Source: Megaustenia siamemsis
Lineage: Eukaryota > Mollusca > Gastropoda > Stylommatophora > Ariophantidae
Length of the DNA stretch: 64,000 nucleotides
Assembly: GCA_032433765.1 (NCBI GenBank)
Contig: JAVIAB010000059.1
Coordinates: 60,539,582 to 60,603,581 of the forward strand
Direction of reading: 5' to 3'
Below are positions 55,882 to 64,000 of the stretch, piece after piece. The position numbers and the translations under genes were made by a program. A model generated the notes under the pieces. That model saw only the letters and a program-made list of their open reading frames with translations. It made no database searches and was not told the DNA's origin. Numbering within the stretch: the first letter of the stretch is position 1; the number at the start of each line of letters is the position of its first letter.

Positions 55882-58800
55882 TGTTTGTTTTTATTTATTT
55901 TTTGAGGGTTCATGTGAGTGTGCGCGCTTTCTATTTGATGTTAATCACTTTGCTTCTTTTGATTCATTGCATTTTGTTATAATTTCCTTATTTCATCACT
56001 TATTATTGTTGTTACACTATTGAACGCGTCAAAAAATGGCGGTTTGTTTACCCCGGTCTGTTGTCAAGGACGCGTAAGTCATTTAATTTGTAGAAAGCTC
56101 TCAGTGTTTCTGCGTGCTGCTGAGCAAGTTACTGGAGCTGGCCAGTTTATATCGTGGAACGGGTTCTAGGCCGTGCGACTGAGCAAGTGCACGTGAGTCT
56201 AGGCCATCCAAAGCAACAACGTTCAGCGACGTTCATCTTTAAAGACGACGGTAAGAAGTGTAAGTTTTCAGATGCAGCCCAAACTACATCATCGAAGAAG
56301 GAAAACACGACGGGGCAAGAGGGGTGGCACTAAACTATCAAAGTGTGAGAGGCTAGGCCTAAAGTATGTGCGCGTTACTTATTGGAATTGTGGGCCCATT
56401 AATCAACGACGGCCCATTCTTGATAAGCTACTGTGCGGCGCCGATATAATGGTTTTGCAAGAAACTCTTCTTGGTGACAGGACAGTAAGTACTCCTGGCT
56501 TTCATTGTTTCTACAATAGACGACACCTTGGGCAGGCCATCCTTGTGCGCAACAATATGGTGGCAGCTGAGGTTGATATGTCTGCGTGGGACAATGCAGA
56601 ATTGCAGGTACATGCGGTTAGGGTGCAGACCCCAGTTCATTTCGTGATTGTTAATGTGTATGCCTGTAATGGGAAGGTGAACACACAACAATGGCAGAAT
56701 CTCTTCGAGTTCGATGAAGAGAATGTCATTTTCTGCGGAGACTTTAATGCTAGAGGAGACCAGTGGGGCAACGTCATAACCAACAAGCAGGGAGAAGACC
56801 TAGAGAACGCACTGGTATCGGCCGATTTAGTGTGCTTGAATGATGGAAGGACAACAAGAATGGCCCCTCGAACAGGGGACTCTGATAGTGTCATAGACCT
56901 GGCACTGGTGTCTTCCACCTTCGCACCGGTTTGCAGGTGGAGTGCACTGGGGTTCCACGGAAGTGATCACTATCCATGTGTCCTCCTAATTGAGAAAGGC
57001 GGAAATAAACGCCAGAGAAGAAAGCTCCACACATTCAACTACGAGAAAACAGACCAGGACGTCATTAGCAAAATCAGACATAGGAAACGGAGCGCCCCTC
57101 GTAGGAGGCAGGAGAGATGGACGCAGCCACCCTGGTGGAACGTAGATGTCGAGGAAGTTTGGCGGAGCAAGAGACAAACGGTCAAGACATGGCAGAAAGC
57201 CAGAAGGTATGGTAGAACACAACCTGAGCTCTTGAAGCGTCTGAAAGTAGTGGTCGACCAAAAAATGATGCACTTTAAACTATGCGCTAAGCAGGCTAAG
57301 GATGCCAAATGGGATGACTTCTGTAAAAAAGTGTGCTCAGAAAAATCGCTAGCCACATTCTGGCGCCTTAATCAGTGCATGAATGGCACACCACGACACA
57401 GAGGTATACCAGACTTTCAGAGCACAGACCAGATATGGCACAAATCTGATGAGAGCAAAGGGAAGGCCCTGCTTGCCCGCTACATTGAGCAGACGGACCA
57501 AAGAAATGAGGCTGTAAGAATGAGGATACGGGGATCTTTGTCAAATTTGTGTGAGGATGTAGGGCTGGAAGAAGATCTCACAATCACAACCGATACCATT
57601 CGCACGACACTTAAAAGGTCACACAACACTGCTCCTGGTCCAGATGGTGTTCGGTATGATTACATAGGCGATTTAGCTGACGACGACTTGACAAAACTGG
57701 CCAATGAGTTTAATGCCAGTATTCGGAGTGGCCAGATTAAGGAGGAGTGGCTACACAGCTACTTACTACCGCTACCGAAGCCAAACAAGGACCATTCTCA
57801 GATCAGTGCCTACAGAATCATCACAATGCAGAACACTGCGGGCAAGCTGCTGGAGAAAATAGTTGCCCGTGTCCTCACGTGTCGTCTTGAACAGAAACGC
57901 GTATTCCCATCCACACTCGGAGGTTATAGATATAACAAAGAGACATGGCTCAATGCGGCAGTATTTGCCTATGACGTCTTCGAAGGCTTCCACAGACGAG
58001 AGGAGACATGTGCTGCTGCTATAGATCTGGAGGATGCATACAACAGGGTACCATTTAAATATCTCATGCATATGCTTCTCAAACTGGCGGTGAACCCCTT
58101 CCTCATAAGATGGATCGCCGCGGCACTGTTTCAGAGGAAGGTGATACTCAGATGTGGAAGTTGGTCTTCCGAGCCAACATCCATTTGTCCTGGGCTGCCA
58201 CAAGGCTCACCATTGTCACCAGTTCTATTTAATGCGTACACAATAACGATCACGGCCCAACAGCTGGATGGGAGGGGAAGAACTATGACTTTTGCTGATG
58301 ATATTCTGGTATATCGACAGGGAAGAGACAGACGGGGAATCGCCTCCACAATGCAAGACGAACTCGATCGCATTTCTTCCTAGTGTGGGGTTTCAGGTGC
58401 CTTGGTTAATCCTAATAAAACATCAGTTTCATGGTTCTCCCTTAACAATCATATCGTTAATACGACCACACCGGTAGTACGAATGGGAGCTGATGAGGTG
58501 ACCAGGGACAAGTTGATGACATACCTCGGAGTTAAGTTTGATCGCAGCCTGTGTTTTCGGGACCACGTTGACCATGTGATAACAAAATCCCGCAAAGGAT
58601 TAGCCGCCTTGAAGGTCATGGCAGCTGCCAACATCGAGCAGAGGCTACTTACTCTTCTGTTCCAGGGATTAGTCCTCGCACCTATCGAGTATGCCCTGGC
58701 CATTCTTACTGTCAGTACGTCTCAAATTGATAGGCTGGAGAAAATACAAAATGAAGCCATGCGCATTATCCTGGGATGTACGAGGGACACTCCCTGTGTA

Positions 58801-59842
58801 GCAATGAGGTATCTTCTTGACTTTCCAACCATGGATGACAGAATCAAGATCTGGAGAGCACGAGCATACCTGAGGATTAGTACAGATACAGAGCATCCAT
58901 TGCACCACGTGCTCAACACAGAGAAAGGTACCAGGCTAAAAAGAGGCAAATCATGGGTGGGCCGAGCAGAAGATGTCATCAAACAGGTCTGTGGGCTTAC
59001 CAATCTCAGCGTTGGTGAGGAGTGGATACCGGTGCCTACGTCATTCAAGGGGACTTTCTCATGTATTGTCACACTCGACAGGAAAAGTAGGGAACAGAAC
59101 CCAGTCGTGGTTAATGCTGAGGTCAACGGTCTCATCTGCGATAACACCGATGAGAAAGATGCAGTCATCTATACAGACGGATCTGTAAGACGACACGAAA
59201 AAAGTGCATGGGCATTTACAGCACGTTCGGCAGGCAGAATAGCCAAGGAAGACAGTGGTGCATACGCCATGACCACGAGTAGCATGACAATGGAGGTGAT
59301 GGCAGTGACCAAGGCATTCAAATGGTTAGAGTCACAAGACTACATCCACGCATGTATACTGAGTGATTCGATGAGCATGATAAAAAAAGTGGAGGCGGGC
59401 TTTGTACGCATGCAATGGGTAGAGTCGTTGCAGAAATCCAAAATACGTAAGGTCACCTTTGTCTATGTCCCTGGACATGCGGGAGTACGGGGAAATGAGA
59501 GAGCGGACAGGTTGGCTGGCTGCGCTGTCGTTGAGGACGGGCAACCGATGGATCGGGCGGACGTCATCAATGCACTCCGAGATGTGGGAAGAGCACAGGA
59601 CTTCAACAAACACATATCAACGTCGCTTCTTCGGATGATGGAAATGGGAGTTAAGATGGGCACAGCCAGAAATGAGAAACTTGGTGGCCGTGTAAGAAGA
59701 CTTATCAACCAACATAGAACTGGAGTCGTCAGTCGCTGGACACTGAGGGAATTGCTGAGGAGGGGATCTGAGCACCTATGGACATGTTCGGAGTGCAATG
59801 ATGATGACCCGCAAATAACTCAATAACTCAATAACAAGAGGT
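55882..59842 (+). mobile_element. LINE-I, full-length, with 9-bp TSD
   Basis: ACAAGAGGT at 55873-55881 and 59834-59842 frames the element. A 390-bp 5'UTR precedes one ORF (56272-59826), and practically no 3'UTR follows: the end is an 8-bp repeat (ACTCAATA)n overlapping the stop. Being full-length and single-ORF with EN-RT-RNase H, it resembles the I/Ingi-type group. Confidence 0.93.
56272..59826 (+). pseudogene. LINE-I polyprotein ORF (endonuclease, RT, RNase H), one in-frame stop
   Basis: From ATG 56272 the frame is open for 703 codons, meets TAG at 58381, then continues in the same frame to TAA at 59824. Domains in order: basic N-terminus; AP-like endonuclease about residues 30-245 (VLQETLLGDRT, FCGDFNARGDQWG, SVIDLALVSS, GSDHYPCVL); RT about 450-690 (NTAPGPDGVRYDYI, AYRIITMQNTAGKLLEKIVA, AIDLEDAYNRVPF, GLPQGSPLSPVLFN, TFADDILVY); thumb after the stop (YLGVKFDRSLCFRDHV); RNase H about 960-1080 with YTDGS, MTMEVMAV, LSDSMSM and GNERADRLAG, so the catalytic acidic residues are all present. 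The single stop is the only lesion I see. The RNase H part has a dead copy at 25826. Confidence 0.93.
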
Positions 59843-59872
59843 GAGACAATCAACTCGACAGCTTACATCAAT

Positions 59873-60142
59873 CTTCTTCTTCTTCCTCTTTTCTCTTTCA
59901 CTGATACCTAAAAGGTGTCGTGGTTTATATCATTTGTCGTTCTTGTGCTGCTCGAATTGTCTGAATTAGTGATTTTCCTTTGTTGTTACATGTCTCTGTC
60001 ACTGCATCTATCCATCTTCTTCTGGGTCTTCCTCTTGGTCTTTTTCCATGCATTCTCGAGAAGAACGCCCTTGATGGTGATTGGTGAGGATTCATTCTGA
60101 CCAGGTGGCCAAACCATTTAAGTTGTTGTTCTATACATCAAT
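59873..60142 (-). mobile_element. 5'-truncated LINE fragment with 9-bp TSD inside mariner
   Basis: TACATCAAT at 59864-59872 and 60134-60142. The minus strand reads QQLKWFGHLVRMNPHQSPSR, MHGKRPRGRPRRRWIDAVTE and ends in TTC/GAA repeats on the mariner-distal side. About 261 bp of LINE 3' end, family distinct from LINE-A/B/D/E by sequence. Confidence 0.92.
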
Positions 60143-60514
60143 ACACTGACAAAACTCAAAAATCGGTTCCACAGAGTTCGGCATAATAAGCCATCTGCAG
60201 ATGTGTTGCTTCAACATGACAATGCACGCCCTCACACAAGTCTGGTAACACGGGAAGCAATCAACAAATTTGGTTGGACTGTACTGCCCCATCCTCCTTA
60301 CAACCATGATCTGGCTCCCTCAGATTTCCATCTGTTTGGACCACTCAAAAAATTCCTGCGTGTGAAACACTTTGACAATGATGAGGATGTGACCCGTGCA
60401 GTTAAAAAATGGCTACGCGAGCAGGACAAAACTTGGTACAAACGAGGCATTCATGATCTAGTTTCGCGTTGGCGTAAGGCAATACGCTTGGACGGAGATT
60501 ATGTTGACAAATAG
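60143..60514 (+). CDS. Mariner transposase, C-terminal third
   Basis: Continues TLTKLKNRFHRVRHNK, VLLQHDNARPH (second catalytic Asp) and HDLAPSDFHLFGPLKKFL (third Asp), ending DGDYVDK and TAG. There are 34 residues between the second and third aspartates, so DD34D. Adding 223, 10 and 123 codons gives 356 residues, a normal length. Phase is kept across both insertions if one duplication copy is counted each time. Confidence 0.93.
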   Translation, partial: TLTKLKNRFHRVRHNKPSADVLLQHDNARPHTSLVTREAINKFGWTVLPHPPYNHDLAPSDFHLFGPLKKFLRVKHFDNDEDVTRAVKKWLREQDKTWYKRGIHDLVSRWRKAIRLDGDYVDK

Positions 60515-60621
60515 ATAGTGTCAAGGGGATGTTCAGCTACAATCTGTGAAAATTTCACACATTTTGCCCGAATAGTTTCCGAGAAAAAAAGTGGTGTGCA
60601 TTACTTTTTGACCTCCCTTTA

Positions 60622-60700
60622 GTATATGCTATGAACAGAAAAATGTAGAAGGACATGATCGCCTCCGCCAGCCGGTATTGTACAGAATGCTGATAATATA
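60622..60700 (+). mobile_element. LINE-B1 3' fragment, right part
   Basis: GAAGGACATGATCGCCTCCG and GCCGGTATTGTACA match the last bases of LINE-B1 (compare 49013-49052), continuing the piece left of the mariner. Confidence 0.8.
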
Positions 60701-60788
60701 TCAGGACCGTACACATTTTCACTGAGCTCGTGAACCTCAATAAACATTAAACACGTTGCTGTTTGCGAACTAATCTGTTGAATATACT

Positions 60789-60990
60789 TGTTTAGAGAGT
60801 TGCCATGATCTTGTCTAGAGAGTTGTTAGAATCTTGTCTAGAGAGTTGTCATGATCTTGTCTAGAGAGTTGTCATGATCTTGTCTAGAGAGTTGTCATGA
60901 TCTTGTCTAGAGAGTTGTCATGATCTTGTCTAGAGAGTTGCCATGATCTTCTCTGGAGTGTTGTAATGATCTTGTCTAGAGAGTTGTCAT

Positions 60991-61041
<51 letters not shown>

Positions 61042-63490
61042 GATCAAGACTCAATCAGAGTAGGATTCCAGACTCTCTCATAAAGTCAGCTGTCTGTTTA
61101 AACGAATTGATTGCCCCATATAGTTTTTCCTCCAGGTAGGTGGGCGTTGACCACATTGCTCTTTTCAGGTCAGTGTACAGGGGGCAATCCTAAAGATCGT
61201 GTCTAGAGAGTTGTCATGATCTTGTTTAGACAGTTGTCATAATCTTGTCTAGAGAATTGTTATAATCTTGTCTAGAGAATTGCCATGATCCTGTTTAGAG
61301 AGATGTAATGATCTTGTCTAGTGATTTGTCATAATCTTGTTTAGAGAGTTGTCATGATCTTGTCTAGAGAGTTGTTATGATCCTGTCTAGAGAGTTGTTA
61401 TGATGTTGTCTAGAGAGTTATCATGGTCTTGTTTAGAGAGTTGTCATGATCTTGTTTAGAGAGTTGTTATGATCTTGTCTAGAGAGTTGGCATGATCTTG
61501 TTTAGAGAGTTGTCATGATCTTGTCTAGAGAGTTGTTATGATCCTGTCTAGAGAGTTGTTATGATCTTGTTTAGAGAGTTGTCATGATCTTGTCTATAGA
61601 ATTATCAAGGTCTTGTTTAGAGAGTTGTCATGATCTTGTCTAGAGAGTTATCGTGGTCTTGTTCAGAGAGTTGTCATGATCTTGTCTAGAGAGTTGTTAT
61701 GATCTTGTCTAGAGAGTTGGCATGATCTTGTCTAGAGAGTTGTTATGATCTTGTCTAGAGAGTTGGCATGATCTTGATTAGAGAGTTCTAATAATCTTGT
61801 ATAGAGTTGTTATGATCTTGTCTAGAGAGTTGTAATGATCTTGTCTAGAAGGTTGTCATGATCTTGTCTAGAGAGTTGTCATGATCTTGTCTAGAGAGTT
61901 GTCATGATCTTGTCTAGAGAGTTGTCATGATCTTGTTTAGAGAGTTGGTATGATCTTGTCTAGAGAGTTGTCATGATCTTGTCTAGAGAGTTGTCATGAT
62001 CTTGTCTAGAGAGTTGTCATGATCTTGTTTAGAGAGTTGTCATGATCTTGTCTAGAGAGTTGTCATGATCTTGTTTAGAGAGTTGTCATGATCTTGTCTA
62101 GAGAGTTGTCATGATCTTGTCTAGAGAGTTGTCATGATCTTGTCTAGAAGGTTGTCATGATCTTGTCTAGAGAGTTGTCATGATCTTGTCTAGAGAGTTG
62201 TCATGATCTTGTCTAGAGAGTTGTCATGATCTTGTCTAGAAAGTTGTCATGATCTTGTCTAGAGAGTTGTCATGATCTTGTCTAGAGAGTTGTCATGATC
62301 TTGTCTAGAAAGTTTTCATGATCTTGTTTAGAGAGTTGTCATGATCTTGTTTAGAGAGTTGTCATGATCTTGTCTAGAGAGTTGTCATGATCTTGTTTAG
62401 AGAGTTGTCATGATCTTGTCTAGAAAGTTGTCATGATCTTGTCTAGAGAGTTGTCATGATCTTGATTAGAGAGTTCTAATAATCTTGTATAGAGTTGTTA
62501 TGATCTTGTCTAGAGAGTTGTAATGATCTTGTCTAGAAGGTTGTCATGATCTTGTCTAGAGAGTTGTCATGATCTTGTCTAGAGAGTTGTCATGATCTTG
62601 TCTAGAGAGTTGTCATGATCTTGTTTAGAGAGTTGGTATGATCTTGTCTAGAGAGTTGTCATGATCTTGTCTAGAGAGTTGTCATGATCTTGTCTAGAAA
62701 GTTGTCATGATCTTGTCTAGAAAGTTGTCATGATCTTGTCTAGAGAGTTGTCATGATCTTGTCTAGAAAGTTGTCATGATCTTGTCTAGAGAGTTGTCAT
62801 GATCTTGTCTAGAGAGTTGTCATGATCTTGTCTAGAGAGTTGTCATGATCTTGTCTAGAGAGTTGTCATGATCTTGTCTAGAGAGTTGTCATGATCTTGT
62901 CTAGAGAGTTGTCATGATCTTGTCTAGAAAGTTGTCATGATCTTGTCTAGAGAGTTGTCATGATCTTGTCTAGAGAGTTGTCATGATCTTGTCTAGAGAG
63001 TTGTCATGATCTTGTCTAGAGAGTTGTCATGATCTTGTCTAGAGAGTTGTCATGATCTTGTCTAGAAAGTTGTCATGATCTTGTCTAGAGAGTTGTCATG
63101 ATCTTGTCTAGAGAGTTGTCATGATCTTGTTTAGAGAGTTGTCATGATCTTGTCTAGAGAGTTGTCATGATCTTGTCTAGAAAGTTGTCATGATCTTGTC
63201 TAGAGAGTTGTCATGATCTTGTCTAGAGAGTTGTCATGATCTTGTCTAGAAAGTTTTCATGATCTTGTTTAGAGAGTTGTCATGATCTTGTTTAGAGAGT
63301 TGTCATGATCTTGTCTAGAGAGTTGTCATGATCTTGTTTAGAGAGTTGTCATGATCTTGTTTAGAGAGTTGTCATGATCTTGTTTAGAGAGTTGTCATGA
63401 TCTTGTCTAGAAAGTTGTCATGATCTTGTCTAGAAAGTTGTCATGATCTTGTCTAGAAAGTTGTCATGATCTTGTTTAGAGGGTTGTCAT
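60789..63490 (+). repeat. 23-bp minisatellite, ~2.7 kb, higher-order structure
   Basis: Roughly 105-110 units of 23 bp, core GAGAGTTGTCATGATCTTGT then CTA. Variants are TTTAGAG, CTAGAAA, GTTGGTA and GTTATGA. A block with the rare CTTGATTAGAGAGTTCTAAT occurs at 61773 and again at 62461 (688 bp apart), and AAGTTTTCATG at 62310 and 63251 (941 bp apart). Interrupted by an element R fragment. Confidence 0.97.
60993..61195 (-). mobile_element. Element R 3' end inside the 23-bp minisatellite
   Basis: A TC run (the GA tail reversed) then GCGATCAAGACTCAATCAGA and ATTCCAGACTCTCTCATAAA, matching 46675-46735. The minus strand reads LKRAMWSTPTYLEEKLYGAI and NSFKQTADFMRESGILL before a stop. GATC at both edges may be a short target duplication. 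Confidence 0.85.
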
Positions 63491-64000
63491 TGTTTGAAGA
63501 CTAAGGAGATGAACTAAGGTAACAGTTAAACTTGTTGGTGGCAGTTATTTTGTTTGTTTGCTGTTTAACAATATTTACGACACATATTACCATTGCTGTT
63601 GTATGTCGGTGACTCACGACAGAACCAGAGGGATAGTGGCCGCTTGGTCAAAGTAGTTCCAACGACGTGTGAGACTCGGGATTTTTATTTCACCCCCGAT
63701 AGAAAAAATCCTTCCGTTTTTGTTTAAGGAAGCTACTAATTGATGCTTAGTTTATTAGCAATGTTTATGTTTACAATTGTTCTTTATAATGTGGTCTCTC
63801 TATAGCGTATAGATGATCTTGTGGTATAACCTCATTTCCACAGTTTCTGTTCTCCTTTCTAGAACTATTTTTAGTGTTCATGTTTTGCAGATAGTTTGAA
63901 CACTTAAATGATTATTAATTTCAACAGTCCAAACTTATTTTGTAAACATTCACATGTCTCGGTAAATGGTACATTTGACCCTACTGTTTCCGTTGCTCTG
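63491..64000. other. Unassigned, right edge of window
   Basis: No exon 3 of LRR copy 4 and no known repeat seen. Confidence 0.4.

Larger units (their letters stand above)
55057..60619 (+). mobile_element. Mariner-type DNA transposon, carrying two LINE insertions
   Basis: Terminal inverted repeats of about 39 bp (55057-55095 and 60579-60619) sharing GGGAGGTCAAAAAGTAATGC and ACACCA.TTTTTTTCTCGG, bounded by TA on both sides. Without the two insertions the element is about 1.33 kb, the usual mariner length. It is inserted in a LINE-B1 tail. TA targets, inverted repeats and the DD34D transposase all fit the family. Confidence 0.95.

Overview
The window is AT-rich animal genomic DNA that contains no bacterial gene structure. 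Coding exons have GT...AG introns. The rest is dominated by decayed non-LTR retrotransposons, tRNA-derived SINEs, one mariner, one probable solo LTR, and many micro- and minisatellites. The mix of LINE tails (RT C-termini with FGHVMRR / GKRKRGRP-type motifs), SINEs and tetranucleotide arrays suggests a lophotrochozoan, probably a mollusc; this is inference, since no marker gene fixes the species.
The only host genes I can support are a tandem array, all on the + strand, of paralogous secreted leucine-rich-repeat (LRR) proteins with one shared layout. A 75-nt exon encodes the start codon, signal peptide and C-P-Y-K. A 108-nt exon encodes the rest of a cysteine-rich LRR N-cap and ends at a GTAAGT donor. 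One ~1.28-kb exon encodes the LRRs and a four-cysteine C-cap. All introns are phase 0. Copy 1 shows only its last exon (2158-3435). Copy 2 (12977-17407) and copy 3 (26769-34169) are complete at 488 and 486 residues. Copy 4 shows exons 1 and 2 (50101-53322), and its third exon must lie beyond the window. Conserved non-coding blocks, probably promoter plus a 5'UTR exon, precede copies 2, 3 and 4 (about 7140, 25130 and 47680). A fourth such block at about 36200-36610 has no gene behind it and looks like the relic of a lost copy.
The introns and intergenic spaces hold several LINE families. For reference I call them LINE-A (3' tail of TAGA repeats), LINE-B1/B2 and LINE-D (GAT tails), LINE-C (RT plus RNase H, jockey-like), LINE-E, LINE-F, LINE-G (endonuclease only), LINE-I (endonuclease-RT-RNase H, nearly intact) and element R (GA tail). 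There are three SINE families, SINE-1 to SINE-3. Many insertions have target-site duplications I could read directly.
The most striking locus is 54785-60700. A LINE-B1 tail is split by a mariner with both terminal inverted repeats. The mariner transposase is itself split by a full-length 3.95-kb LINE-I (9-bp duplication) and, 30 nt further on, by a 5'-truncated LINE on the other strand (another 9-bp duplication). Both insertions left the transposase frame otherwise open.
Large satellites include a 16-bp minisatellite (9001-11189), a 43-bp one (12341-12790), a 1.8-kb AAG-rich tract (41697-43495), a 0.5-kb TATC array (36621-37170) and a 2.7-kb 23-bp minisatellite with higher-order duplications (60789-63490).
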